Notes: generated from the letters alone by a model not told the origin. Shown: positions 7,101-14,304, numbered from the stretch's first letter. The stretch: DNA of 64,000 nt from Clostridiaceae bacterium (GCA_021769555.1 JAETSR010000001.1:248001-312000), one strand, 5' to 3'. Numbers and translations are program-made.

Positions 7101-8159
7101 ATGAAAGTAGCAGTCATCGGCTGCGGCACCATCGCCAATTCAGCCCATATCCCGTCCTATATGAACAATCCCGAGGCGGAAATTGTGTATTTCTGTGACA
7201 TTATCTTAGAGCGCGCCGCAAAGGCCGTGGCCCAGTACGGCTGCGGCAGGGCCGTTGAGGACTACCATGAGGTTTTGAATGACCCGGAGGTCCAGGCGGT
7301 CTCAGTGTGCACGCCCAACAATGTCCACGCCCAGATAGCCATCGACGCCATGCGCGCGGGAAAGGACGTGCTCTGCGAGAAGCCCGCCGCCCGCACCTAC
7401 TCCGAGGCCCTTGAAATGCAGAAGGTCCAGCACGAGACCGGGCGGGTGCTGAACATCGGCGTTGTGAACCGCTTTAACGACAGCGTGAACCGCATTAAGG
7501 AGTACATCGACGGGGGCAAGCTCGGGGATGTGCACCATGTGTACGCCAGCTTCAGGGCCCACCGCTCCATCCCGGGGCTGGGCGGCGCATTCACCACCAA
7601 GGCCATCGCCGGCGGCGGCGCGCTCATCGACTGGGGGGTGCACTACCTGGATATTGTGATGTACTGCTGTGGGGACCCCAAGGTGAAGACAGTCACCGGC
7701 GAGACCTTCTGCAAGCTGGGCCGGGACATGGAGAATTACACCTATGTGGAAATGTGGGCCGAGGCCGGCAGCGACAAGAAAAACGGCACCTACGATGTGG
7801 ACGATTCCGTCACCGGCATGATTCGCACCGAGGGCCCGGTCATCACCCTCAACGGCGCCTGGGCCCAGAATATCGGCGAAAGTGAGACATATATTGACTT
7901 TATGGGGGATAAGGGGGGCATCCGCCTCCACTACGGCTCGGATTTCACCGTCTACACCGTGGAGAACGGCGCGCTCATAGAGTACACCCCCAAGTTCAAC
8001 ATGCGCAACCACTTCCAGAACGAGATAGACGCCTTCATAGATTGTGTCAAAACCGGAAAGAAGCTTCCGTCACATATTGACACGGTTATCATCACAGCAC
8101 AGATGATGCAGGCTATCTATGATTCAGCCGAGCAGCACCATGAGATAGACCTGACTTAA
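7101..8159 (+). CDS. Gfo/Idh/MocA-family oxidoreductase
   Basis: An NAD(P)-dependent dehydrogenase of sugars or inositols. The 352-residue protein opens with a Rossmann fold (KVAVIGCGTIANSAHIPSY, residues 2-20), has the family EKPAA motif near residue 94 (DVLCEKPAART) and a second alpha/beta domain with GGGALIDWGVHYLDI near 171, where the catalytic lysine and histidine regions of the family lie. ATG 7101 follows AAAGGAGACC. A sugar phosphate isomerase/epimerase-like gene follows 39 bases later on the same strand, so the two probably work in one sugar or inositol pathway. The substrate cannot be told from sequence. Confidence 0.9.
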   Translation: MKVAVIGCGTIANSAHIPSYMNNPEAEIVYFCDIILERAAKAVAQYGCGRAVEDYHEVLNDPEVQAVSVCTPNNVHAQIAIDAMRAGKDVLCEKPAARTYSEALEMQKVQHETGRVLNIGVVNRFNDSVNRIKEYIDGGKLGDVHHVYASFRAHRSIPGLGGAFTTKAIAGGGALIDWGVHYLDIVMYCCGDPKVKTVTGETFCKLGRDMENYTYVEMWAEAGSDKKNGTYDVDDSVTGMIRTEGPVITLNGAWAQNIGESETYIDFMGDKGGIRLHYGSDFTVYTVENGALIEYTPKFNMRNHFQNEIDAFIDCVKTGKKLPSHIDTVIITAQMMQAIYDSAEQHHEIDLT

Positions 8160-8198
8160 ATAATACACTTAAACTTATAGAAATAAAGGAGAATAAAT

Positions 8199-9038
8199 AT
8201 GTATAATTTCCCTATAGGCGTACTGCTTGAAAGCTTTAGGCTCCCTGTTTTGGAGGCCCTGGACAAGGCAAAGGAGCTGGGCATGAACGGCGTGCAGATT
8301 CGCGTCACCGACGGCGAGCTGGCCCCGGAGAACCTCACCCCCGAGAAGCGCCGTGAGCTGTTGAAGGCCGTGAAGGACCGCGGCCTCACCGTCTCGGCCC
8401 TCTGCGGCGACATCGGCCGCTTCGACGACCCGGAGATTAACCCCGGCAGGATTGAGCGCTCCAAGCGCATACTGGACCTTGCCAAGGACCTTGAGACTGA
8501 TGTTGTGACTACACACATAGGTGTTGTGCCAACGGACAGCTCACACCCAAGATATGGTATAATGCAGGAGGCCTGCGGTGAGCTTGCCCGGTACGCCGAC
8601 AGCCTTTGCGCCCACTTCGCCATCGAGACCGGCCCCGAGGAGGCAGCCACCCTCAAGGGGTTCCTTGACGGCCTGCACTCCACCGGCGTGGCCGTGAACC
8701 TGGACCCGGCCAACTTCGTTATGGTGACAGGGGACGACCCGGTCCAGGCGGTGCACACCCTCAAGGACTACATCGTCCACACCCACGCCAAGGACGGCAA
8801 GCGCCTGCGCTATGTGGAGCCCGAGATAATCTACGGCCTCCACGAGGCCGACATGCTTGAGAGCGGCTCCTTTATTGAGCTCCCCCTGGGCGAGGGCACC
8901 GTGGATTTCCCGGCCTACCTCAAGGCTTTGGAGGACATCGGGTTTAAGGGTTTCCTCACAATCGAGCGGGAGGTCGGGGAGGACCCGGGGAAGGATATTG
9001 CCGCGGCGGTTGGGTTCCTTAGGAATATTATTGGGTAA
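8199..9038 (+). CDS. Sugar phosphate isomerase/epimerase (TIM barrel)
   Basis: A 279-residue AP-endonuclease-2-type TIM barrel. Visible are the barrel strands and metal-site elements: GMNGVQIRV near 29, VTTHIGVVP near 107, FAIETGP near 146, VNLDPANFVM near 167, VHTHAKDGK near 193 and FLTIEREVGEDPGKD near 252. Family members isomerise or epimerise keto-sugars or act on inosose. ATG 8199 follows AAAGGAG. It lies downstream of a Gfo/Idh/MocA dehydrogenase, a frequent pairing in sugar and inositol catabolism, and upstream of a membrane-anchored protein gene 32 bases away. Confidence 0.88.
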   Translation: MYNFPIGVLLESFRLPVLEALDKAKELGMNGVQIRVTDGELAPENLTPEKRRELLKAVKDRGLTVSALCGDIGRFDDPEINPGRIERSKRILDLAKDLETDVVTTHIGVVPTDSSHPRYGIMQEACGELARYADSLCAHFAIETGPEEAATLKGFLDGLHSTGVAVNLDPANFVMVTGDDPVQAVHTLKDYIVHTHAKDGKRLRYVEPEIIYGLHEADMLESGSFIELPLGEGTVDFPAYLKALEDIGFKGFLTIEREVGEDPGKDIAAAVGFLRNIIG

Positions 9039-9070
9039 TTATAATAAAATGTGTCTAAGGAGGGAAAGAT

Positions 9071-9601
9071 ATGGTGAAAACAACCAAAAAGCTCCCCCTG
9101 ATAATCACCGCCCTAGCCGCCCTAATAATCGGCGCGGCCCTGGGAGCCCTGGGTTACAGCCTCCTTGAGCGCTCCCGCCCAAAGCCCCTGTTCTCCTTCG
9201 ACCCAAAAGAAATAAAGCAGATACATATACAGGCCCCGGACGGCTATGATGATAAGGGCGATATTGTCATGATTCTCGACAGGGAGCGTATCGACTATAT
9301 CGTGGGCCTTCTTAACGGCTTTCCCCAGAAATCTGAGGAAAAATCTACACAGCCTGAGAGCTGTAGCATAAAGCTATACCTGTACAACACAAATAACGAC
9401 GTTACCCGGATGTTTTTCGACACCTACACCGACGGCACACCCGACGTTATAAGCATAAACAACAGTACCGGCGGCTCCGTGAGGTACACCACTGATTCCG
9501 GTTACTTCAAGGAGCTCCCGGAGATGACCAGCACAGACCCGGACTATTTCGGCCTCGAGCCCACAAACCCCGGCCCCACTGCCCAGCCCAAATCCAAATG
9601 A
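9071..9601 (+). CDS. Membrane-anchored extracytoplasmic protein, unknown
   Basis: A 176-residue protein with a basic start (MVKTTKKLP) and one N-terminal hydrophobic helix (residues 9-32, LIITALAALIIGAALGALGY), no lipobox cysteine, and a soluble remainder of mixed strand and helix ending in a Pro/Ser-rich tail. It is therefore likely a single-pass protein facing outward. No domain was recognised. It follows the isomerase gene by 32 bases with an AAGGAGGG ribosome site and ends the operon before the terminator at 9607-9640. A link to the sugar genes is only positional. Confidence 0.7.
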   Translation: MVKTTKKLPLIITALAALIIGAALGALGYSLLERSRPKPLFSFDPKEIKQIHIQAPDGYDDKGDIVMILDRERIDYIVGLLNGFPQKSEEKSTQPESCSIKLYLYNTNNDVTRMFFDTYTDGTPDVISINNSTGGSVRYTTDSGYFKELPEMTSTDPDYFGLEPTNPGPTAQPKSK

Positions 9602-9606
9602 ACCGC

Positions 9607-9640
9607 AAAACCCGCCCAAACCCGGGCGGGTTTCCCTTTT
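9607..9640 (+). terminator. Terminator of the 7101-9601 operon
   Basis: AAAACCCGCCC pairs with GGGCGGGTTT, followed by CCCTTTTTT. Confidence 0.85.
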
Positions 9641-9675
9641 TTGCGCAAAAACCCCAAAAATTCAAAAAATATGCC

Positions 9676-9704
9676 TTGTAATATCCCGGCGGATTTGGTA
9701 AAAT
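9676..9704 (+). promoter_or_regulatory. Promoter of the YitT-HD-ABC gene set
   Basis: TTGTAA (9676-9681), 17 bases, TAAAAT (9699-9704), with GGAGGGAT just before the gene at 9741. Confidence 0.6.
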
Positions 9705-9740
9705 CTATTGAGAAATATAAAATTTCCGGAGGGATAAGAG

Positions 9741-10637
9741 ATGGACTCAGAGTCACCAAAGCACGGAGCGCTAAAGCTCCCCACAAAGGATAATATTAAA
9801 CAGTTTTTAATAGTAAACGCCGGGATATTCCTGCTGTCCCTGGGGGTGTACTTCTTCAAGTTCCCCAACAACTTCACCACCGGCGGGGTCAGCGGCCTCT
9901 CCATCATACTGGGCCGGCTGATACCCACCCCCTGGCTCTCCCCGGCGACCATGATGTGGATAATAAATATGGGGCTCCTGGTGATAGGCTTCCTGTTTTT
10001 GGGCCGGGGCTTCGGGGTCTGGACGGCCTACAGCAGCCTGATGTTCTCGGCCGAGACCTGGCTGATGGAGAAATTTTTCCCCATGGAGACCCCCTTCACC
10101 GACCAGCCCCTTCTGGAGCTCTGCTTTGCCATAATGCTCCCGGCGGTGGGCTCGGCGCTGCTCTTTAACAATAACGCCTCCAGCGGCGGCACGGATATAG
10201 TGGCTATGATACTGAAAAAGTATACAGGCATGGACGATATCGGCAAGGCCCTCTTTGTGAGCGACGGCCTTATCGCCCTCTCCTCCTGCTGGATTTTCGG
10301 CATGAAGACCGGGCTTTTCTCCCTTCTGGGACTGTTTATGAAGGCCTTTGTAGTTGATTCTGTTATCGAAAGTATCAACCTCTGCAAGTTCTTCGCGATA
10401 GTTACATCAAAGCCTCAGGAAATATGTGATTTCATTATAAAAGACCTGAACAGAAGCTCCACGGTGATAGACGCCATGGGGGCCTACTCCCACGAGGGCC
10501 GCAAGGTGGTGCTCATCGCCTGCCGCCGGGGGGAGGCCGTGCACCTTAGGCAGCGCTGCAAGAAGGTGGACCCCTCCTGCTTCATGTTCATCACCAACAC
10601 CAGCGAGATTATCGGCAAGGGCTTCCGCTCAGTGTAA
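9741..10637 (+). CDS. YitT-family membrane protein (DUF161/DUF2179)
   Basis: A 298-residue protein with five to six membrane helices in the first 200 residues, including the family's FPNNFTTGGVSGLSIIL near 36 and LLFNNNASSGGTDIVAMIL near 140. A cytoplasmic C-terminal DUF2179 domain (about 215-298) ends in CKKVDPSCFMFITNTSEIIGKGF. The N-terminus has an unusual hydrophilic stretch (MDSESPKHGALKLPTKDN). YitT proteins are common in Firmicutes and have no settled transport substrate. It is 12 bases upstream of the HD-domain gene and probably co-transcribed with it. Confidence 0.9.
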   Translation: MDSESPKHGALKLPTKDNIKQFLIVNAGIFLLSLGVYFFKFPNNFTTGGVSGLSIILGRLIPTPWLSPATMMWIINMGLLVIGFLFLGRGFGVWTAYSSLMFSAETWLMEKFFPMETPFTDQPLLELCFAIMLPAVGSALLFNNNASSGGTDIVAMILKKYTGMDDIGKALFVSDGLIALSSCWIFGMKTGLFSLLGLFMKAFVVDSVIESINLCKFFAIVTSKPQEICDFIIKDLNRSSTVIDAMGAYSHEGRKVVLIACRRGEAVHLRQRCKKVDPSCFMFITNTSEIIGKGFRSV

Positions 10638-10649
10638 AAGGAGAAAAAT

Positions 10650-11237
10650 ATGGACAGTGTGAATGCAAATCCCAATGAGTATAAAGATGAATTTGTGAAA
10701 ATCTACAACGAGCATGTAAAGCGGGAGGGCGCGGACAGGCTCTTAAAGTGGCTCTCGGGCACGGACTTTTTCACCGCCCCCGCCAGCACCCGTTTCCACC
10801 TGGCCTGCGAGGGGGGCCTTGTGTACCACAGCGTGAACGTGTACAGGGTCCTCCGGGAGCGGTACTTTGAGGAGGGGGACAGCGAGGAGAGCTTCGCCCT
10901 TTGCGGCCTGCTCCACGACGTGTGCAAGGCCCAGTTCTACAAGGTGGAGTACCGCAACGTGAAAAACAAGGATGGAAACTGGGAGAAGGCGCCCTATTAC
11001 GCTGTGGACGACGCCTTCCCCTACGGCCACGGGGAGAAATCTGTTTACCTTATGGAGCGCTTTGTGCGCCTCAAGCCCGCCGAGGCGGTGGCCGTCCGCT
11101 GGCATATGGGGGGCTTCGACGACTCCGCAAAGGGGGGGAGCTACGCCATCAGCGGGGCCTATGAGAAGTACCCCCTGGCCGTGAAGCTGCACCTTGCGGA
11201 CATGGAGGCCACATACCTCCGGGAGAGCCGGGGTTAA
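10650..11237 (+). CDS. HD-domain phosphohydrolase-like protein
   Basis: A 195-residue protein with an HD-type metal-binding arrangement: H near residue 51 (RFHLACEGGLVYHSV), the LLHDVCKA motif near 89, the FPYGHGEKSVYLM histidine near 128 and VRWHMGGFDD near 152. It would be a cytosolic metal-dependent phosphohydrolase of unknown substrate, perhaps nucleotides. ATG 10650 follows AAAAGGAG. It lies between the YitT gene (12 bases) and the degenerate ABC ATPase gene (26 bases), so the four genes may be one transcript; no shared function is evident. Confidence 0.8.
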   Translation: MDSVNANPNEYKDEFVKIYNEHVKREGADRLLKWLSGTDFFTAPASTRFHLACEGGLVYHSVNVYRVLRERYFEEGDSEESFALCGLLHDVCKAQFYKVEYRNVKNKDGNWEKAPYYAVDDAFPYGHGEKSVYLMERFVRLKPAEAVAVRWHMGGFDDSAKGGSYAISGAYEKYPLAVKLHLADMEATYLRESRG

Positions 11238-11263
11238 GACAGGATATGAAAGGGGGCGGGGCC

Positions 11264-12244
11264 ATGGACGCCATTGGGGCCTATGACCTGACAAAATCAT
11301 ACGGTCCGGGGGCGGGGAGGCCGGCCCTCCGGGGGGTGAACCTGCTGGTGCCAGAGGGCTGCTCCATGGCCTGCGTGGGGCCGGAGGCCTCGGGGAAGAC
11401 CACCCTCATACGGCTGCTCTCAGGGCTTCTGAGGCCAACCTCCGGGGAGTGCAGCGTGCTGGGGCTGTCCCCGGGCTATGAGGCCGCGCGGCTGCATGGC
11501 ATGGTGGGCACGGTGCTGTACTCCTCGAAGCTCTACGGGGATTTGAGCCTCTGGGACAACCTGCTCTTCTTTGCGGGGGTGCAGAAGCTGACAAAATCGG
11601 ACGCTGTGGAGCGGGCTTCATTCCTCCTGCACCGGCTGAACCTCTGGGACCAGCGGGAGCAGAGCCCAAGGCAGCTCTCCACCGGCATGTTCAAGCGTGC
11701 AAGCCTTGCCCGGGCCCTCATCCACCGTCCCCGGGTCCTGCTGTTCGACAGCCAGGGGGCGGGGATGGACCTTGAGACCTCGGAGCTGGTGCGGGAGCTC
11801 TTGGTGTACGCCGGCCGGCAGGAGGGGGTCACCCTTTTGATGTGTACCCAGGACATGGGCTTTGTCCAGGGCTTCTGCCAGAGCTTCGGGCTCCTGCACG
11901 AGGGCAGGCTCATGGCCAGGGGGGATTTGGAGTCCCTGAGGCTGGGGAGCGGCACGAGGCTCCGGGCCTCCCTAAGGCTCCGGGAGGGCGACGAGGCCCC
12001 CGAGGGCTTTCGCCGGCAGAGGGACGGCCTCTGGCAGAAGGCCATCGAGTCCGAGGAGGAAATGCCCAGGCTCATAATGCAGGTGGTCTCGGCCGGGGGG
12101 AGCCTCTATGAGGCCCGGGTGATAAGGCCCAGCCTCGGGGAGATTTATCAGGCCCAGCTTGACAGCGGGCGCAGAAGGGAGGCGGCCATCCATGGGGAGA
12201 CAAGAGACCAGGCACAGCCCGCAAAGGCAGAGGGCCCAGGCTGA
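11264..12244 (+). CDS. ABC transporter ATP-binding protein with degenerate catalytic motifs
   Basis: An ABC-2-exporter type nucleotide-binding domain of 326 residues. Walker A is intact (GPEASGKTT, about 39-47) and the signature is LSTGM. Walker B reads VLLFDSQGAGMD, so the catalytic glutamate that normally follows the aspartate is a serine. The switch segment reads LMCTQDMG, with glutamine where the H-loop histidine is expected. Residues 210-326 are an extra C-terminal region. Hydrolysis should be weak or absent unless a partner subunit supplies the residues. ATG 11264 is preferred over 11246 because of the AAGGGGGCGGGG site. The permease gene overlaps its end by 53 bases, so the two form one transporter. 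Confidence 0.85.
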   Translation: MDAIGAYDLTKSYGPGAGRPALRGVNLLVPEGCSMACVGPEASGKTTLIRLLSGLLRPTSGECSVLGLSPGYEAARLHGMVGTVLYSSKLYGDLSLWDNLLFFAGVQKLTKSDAVERASFLLHRLNLWDQREQSPRQLSTGMFKRASLARALIHRPRVLLFDSQGAGMDLETSELVRELLVYAGRQEGVTLLMCTQDMGFVQGFCQSFGLLHEGRLMARGDLESLRLGSGTRLRASLRLREGDEAPEGFRRQRDGLWQKAIESEEEMPRLIMQVVSAGGSLYEARVIRPSLGEIYQAQLDSGRRREAAIHGETRDQAQPAKAEGPG

Positions 12245-13082
12245 GGGGGCTTTTGAGCAGAAGCAGAAGCTGCTGAACTCAGCGGAGGTGCTGTTGGTGA
12301 AGAAGGACCTCAAGTCCATCTGGACCAGGAGCGGCAGGCGGGCACTGCTGGTGCTGCTGCCGGTAATGCTGGTGGTGGTGGTGCCGGCGGTGTACTTTGT
12401 GCTGATACTGCTCATGCCCGAGGCCCCGGGGGCGAGGCTCCCGGAGGCGCTGACGGCCCTGCTGCCGGAGTATGTGAAGGGGCTGGACTATAAGCAGGGG
12501 TGGCTGGTGGCCTTCACGGACCTGTTATGCCCAATGCTTTTCCTCTGCGTGCCCATACTCACCGGGGCGGCCTCGGCCAGCTACGCCTTTGTGATGGAGC
12601 GGGAGAGCGGCACCCTTGAGACCCTGCTGCTCACCTCCATGGGCCCCAAGTCCGTGTTCAACGCCAAGACGACCAGCTGCACGGTGCTGTCGGTGCTCAT
12701 ATCCGGGGCGGGCTTTCTGGCCTTCGCCCTCACGGTCACCGTGGCGGACGTGTTCGCCGAGGTGCGCCTGTTCTTCACCCTGGACTGGCTGATACTGCTG
12801 GTGCTGGAAATGCCCACGCTCTCGCTTTTTTCAGTGGTATTCGTGGCCCTCACCGTCACAAGAGTGCACAGCACCGTGGAGTCCCTGCAGACCATGGGCT
12901 ACCTGATACTGCCCGTGGCGGCCATCTACCTCATGCAGCTAACCGGAATCTTCCGGCTGAACTTCATAGCGCTGATACTCATCTCCATAGCCCTCGGCGT
13001 GCTGGACGTGGTGTTCTTCAACGCGGCGTCCAGGGGGTTCACCCCGGAGAAGCTCTTGGAGCGCGGGGGCGGGGAGGAGTGA
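12192..13082 (+). CDS. ABC-2-type transporter permease
   Basis: About 296 residues with six hydrophobic segments. The order is a charged N-terminal tail rich in Gln/Arg, TM1 LLPVMLVVVVPAVYFVLILL, a loop with the KGLDYKQGW region, TM2 over LLCPMLFLCVPILTGAASA, the coupling-type sequence MERESGTLETLLLTSM typical of ABC-2 permeases, then four more helices. Start 12192 has GGGAGG nine bases upstream; an earlier in-frame start at 12159 lacks one. It overlaps the ATPase gene and would form the membrane part of the exporter. The substrate is unknown. Confidence 0.85.
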   Translation: MGRQETRHSPQRQRAQAEGAFEQKQKLLNSAEVLLVKKDLKSIWTRSGRRALLVLLPVMLVVVVPAVYFVLILLMPEAPGARLPEALTALLPEYVKGLDYKQGWLVAFTDLLCPMLFLCVPILTGAASASYAFVMERESGTLETLLLTSMGPKSVFNAKTTSCTVLSVLISGAGFLAFALTVTVADVFAEVRLFFTLDWLILLVLEMPTLSLFSVVFVALTVTRVHSTVESLQTMGYLILPVAAIYLMQLTGIFRLNFIALILISIALGVLDVVFFNAASRGFTPEKLLERGGGEE

Positions 13083-13093
13083 AAATTTGGGGG

Positions 13094-13122
13094 TTGCAAT
13101 TTGGATTAAGGTGTGCTATAAT
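13094..13122 (+). promoter_or_regulatory. Promoter of antisense RNA copy 1, locus 2
   Basis: TTGCAA (13094-13099), 17 bases, extended TGC-TATAAT (13117-13122). Near-identical to the promoter of copy 2 at 13258-13286. Confidence 0.7.
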
Positions 13123-13128
13123 ACTCTT

Positions 13129-13197
13129 GAAAACGTAACGTCCATAGCGCTTTCACCAAAGTTGAACCCCCGGAGTGGTGGCTCCGGGGGTTCATTC
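13129..13197 (+). ncRNA. Putative antisense RNA copy 1 of locus 2
   Basis: About 70 bases from the 13094-13122 promoter to the strong hairpin GAACCCCCGGAG/CTCCGGGGGTTC (13164-13193). It contains GTCCATAGCGCTTTCACC, a diverged form of the copy-2 segment that matches the toxin start region. It is probably an orphan, because the adjoining toxin copy is reduced to a remnant. Confidence 0.55.
13164..13193. terminator. Hairpin terminator of antisense RNA copy 1
   Basis: Perfect 12-base arms GAACCCCCGGAG and CTCCGGGGGTTC with a 6-base loop. Confidence 0.75.
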
Positions 13198-13208
13198 TAT
13201 GGAGGGCT

Positions 13209-13250
13209 TTACTTGCCCTTTTTGCTCTGCCTTATGTTGTTCAGGAATTT
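13209..13250 (-). pseudogene. Remnant of a duplicated locus-2 toxin gene
   Basis: On the minus strand the last codons before TAA read KFLNNIRQSKKGK, closely like the RKLSQRKKGK end of the intact peptide at 13377-13493. The rest of the gene, its ribosome site and its promoter are gone. With antisense copy 1 it forms the decayed left unit of a tandem duplication. Confidence 0.55.
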
Positions 13251-13257
13251 TTGGGGG

Positions 13258-13286
13258 TTGAAATTTGGATAAGGGTGTGCTATAAT
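13258..13286 (+). promoter_or_regulatory. Promoter of antisense RNA copy 2, locus 2
   Basis: TTGAAA (13258-13263), 17 bases, extended TGC-TATAAT (13281-13286). Confidence 0.72.
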
Positions 13287-13292
13287 AGACAC

Positions 13293-13362
13293 GAAAACGC
13301 AATGTCCATGCTGCTTTCACCAAAGCGAACCCCCGGAGCCTCATCTCCGGGGGTTCAATTTC
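13293..13362 (+). ncRNA. Putative antitoxin RNA copy 2 of locus 2
   Basis: About 65-70 bases, ending at the hairpin 13327-13356. Its segment ATGTCCATGCTGCTT (13302-13316) is repeated as ATGTCCATACTGCTT at 13486-13500, which is the complement of the toxin start codon and the bases before it. The RNA could therefore pair with the toxin start region in trans, as direct repeats do in par-type (Fst) loci. Ends are estimates. Confidence 0.6.
13327..13356. terminator. Bidirectional hairpin terminator of locus 2
   Basis: GAACCCCCGGAG and CTCCGGGGGTTC with a 6-base loop lie between the convergent antisense RNA and toxin gene and can serve both. Confidence 0.75.
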
Positions 13363-13376
13363 ATATTGTGGGGCTT

Positions 13377-13493
13377 TTACTTACCCTTCTTGCGCTGGCT
13401 GAGCTTGCGGATTACAGTGGGAATGACGAAACGGAGTAAATCCGCAAAGAGACCGCTCAGAACAGACACAAAAAAGTCCCTGAATATGTCCAT
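13377..13493 (-). CDS. Small cationic amphipathic peptide, putative type I toxin (locus 2)
   Basis: A 38-residue peptide, too short for normal gene calling. It begins MDIFRDFFVSVLSGLFADLL, continues through a second apolar stretch RFVIPTVI, and ends in the strongly basic RKLSQRKKGK. One membrane-active helix followed by a cationic tail is a common build for type I toxins. ATG 13493 follows GGGAGGTG. Its promoter at 13545-13573 is perfect consensus. Antisense RNA genes converge on it from the left and carry a match to its start region. A decayed copy of its C-terminus lies at 13209-13250. Toxicity is inferred. Confidence 0.6.
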   Translation of the reverse strand: MDIFRDFFVSVLSGLFADLLRFVIPTVIRKLSQRKKGK

Positions 13494-13544
13494 ACTGCTT
13501 AACACCTCCCTTCTACTGCTCTGAAGGTTCGGGCAAGCACCTAC

Positions 13545-13573
13545 ATTATACCAATTATGCAGAATCCTGTCAA
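13545..13573 (-). promoter_or_regulatory. Toxin promoter of locus 2
   Basis: Minus strand TTGACA (13568-13573), 17 bases, TATAAT (13545-13550): perfect consensus, leaving a 5' leader of about 45 bases. Confidence 0.8.
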
Positions 13574-13610
13574 TAAAAATCGTCAGGAATTACCATCAGG
13601 AATTGCGTGC

Positions 13611-13639
13611 TTGACAGGGGCAGGAAAATCTGTTAGAGT
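13611..13639 (+). promoter_or_regulatory. Promoter of the TSCPD gene
   Basis: TTGACA (13611-13616), 17 bases, TAGAGT (13634-13639). Confidence 0.65.
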
Positions 13640-13669
13640 ATATATGTAAACCATCAAGGAGGTACTGAT

Positions 13670-13924
13670 ATGGAATTTCATTATAAGCCCCACGGGGTAT
13701 GCAGCAAGGGCATTGACGTTGAGCTGGACGGGGATATCATCAAGTCCGTGAAGTTCACCGGCGGGTGCAACGGAAACACCCAGGGCGTGGCCGCCCTGGC
13801 CGAGGGCATGACCGCGCAGGAGTACATCAAGCGCTGCAAGGACATAAAATGCGGCTTCAAGAAGACCTCCTGCCCGGCACAGCTGGCGCTGGCGCTGGAG
13901 GAGGCCGTATCAGCGGGAGAATAA
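13670..13924 (+). CDS. TSCPD-domain protein (TIGR03905 type)
   Basis: An 84-residue protein made of a single small domain, starting MEFHYKPHGVCSKGIDVELD and containing GGCNGNTQGVAALAEGM near residue 31 and IKCGFKKTSCPAQLALALEE near 62. Its cysteines (C12, C33, C62, C69 approximately) suggest metal or zinc binding. The TSCPD domain also ends some ribonucleotide reductases, where it is a regulatory or redox part; stand-alone members are uncharacterised. ATG 13670 follows AAGGAGG. It is monocistronic, with its own promoter and terminator. Confidence 0.85.
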   Translation: MEFHYKPHGVCSKGIDVELDGDIIKSVKFTGGCNGNTQGVAALAEGMTAQEYIKRCKDIKCGFKKTSCPAQLALALEEAVSAGE

Positions 13925-13943
13925 GTTACCCCCTATATAAAAG

Positions 13944-13984
13944 GAGAGGACGCCGTCCCAAAGGACGCCGCCCTCTCTCTTTTT
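13944..13984 (+). terminator. Terminator of the TSCPD gene
   Basis: GAGAGGACGCCGTCC pairs with GGACGCCGCCCTCTC, followed by TCTTTTTG. Confidence 0.85.
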
Positions 13985-14043
13985 GCCCTCACCCTCGGGG
14001 AGCAGGGCCGTCAGCCTCCCACCAACTACAGGAGACCAAACCA

Positions 14044-14088
14044 GAGTTTGACAAAGTCAAACTCATTAACTTGGGCGGAGCCCAAGTT
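14044..14088. repeat. Tandem perfect hairpins behind the Cys/Gly-rich gene
   Basis: Two adjacent palindromes: GAGTTTGAC-AAA-GTCAAACTC (14044-14064) and AACTTGGGC-GGA-GCCCAAGTT (14068-14088). The second contains the gene's stop codon. Neither has a T-run, so they may stabilise the mRNA 3' end or bind a protein rather than terminate. Confidence 0.6.
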
Positions 14089-14239
14089 AGCAGCAGCCGT
14101 TGTTGCAGCCGCCGCCACAGCCGCAGTCGCCACCGTTGCAGCCACAGCCGCCGTTCATGAAGCCGGTGCCGCATCCGCCGCCACAGCAGCAGAGCAGGAG
14201 AAGGATGATGATTATCCAGGAACAACTGTTGTTACACAT
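14087..14239 (-). CDS. Cys/Gly-rich mini-protein with a hydrophobic N-terminal segment
   Basis: A 50-residue protein not found by normal gene calling: MCNNSCSWIIIILLLL followed by CCC, then alternating Gly/Cys/Asn stretches (GCGCNGGDCGCGGGC) ending NNGCC. It has 14 cysteines, about 28 percent. The first 16 residues could be a membrane or secretion segment, and the rest a metal-binding or disulfide-linked tail. Similar unstudied mini-proteins occur in clostridia, and spore-coat or metal roles are possible, but I do not recognise a named family. AAAGGAGG eight bases before ATG 14239 is a very strong ribosome site. The leader and the tail are both highly structured. Confidence 0.6.
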   Translation of the reverse strand: MCNNSCSWIIIILLLLCCCGGGCGTGFMNGGCGCNGGDCGCGGGCNNGCC

Positions 14240-14256
14240 TGTGCGCGCCTCCTTTC

Positions 14257-14304
14257 GGACCCGGGGTACCCCGGTCTCTCAGACTCGGGCGCCGCCCGAC
14301 GTCT
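14257..14304. promoter_or_regulatory. Structured 5' leader of the Cys/Gly-rich gene
   Basis: Read on the minus strand, a hairpin AGACGTCGGGCG/CGCCCGAGTCT and then CCGGGGTACCCCGG stand just before the ribosome site. They could control translation or stability. Confidence 0.45.
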
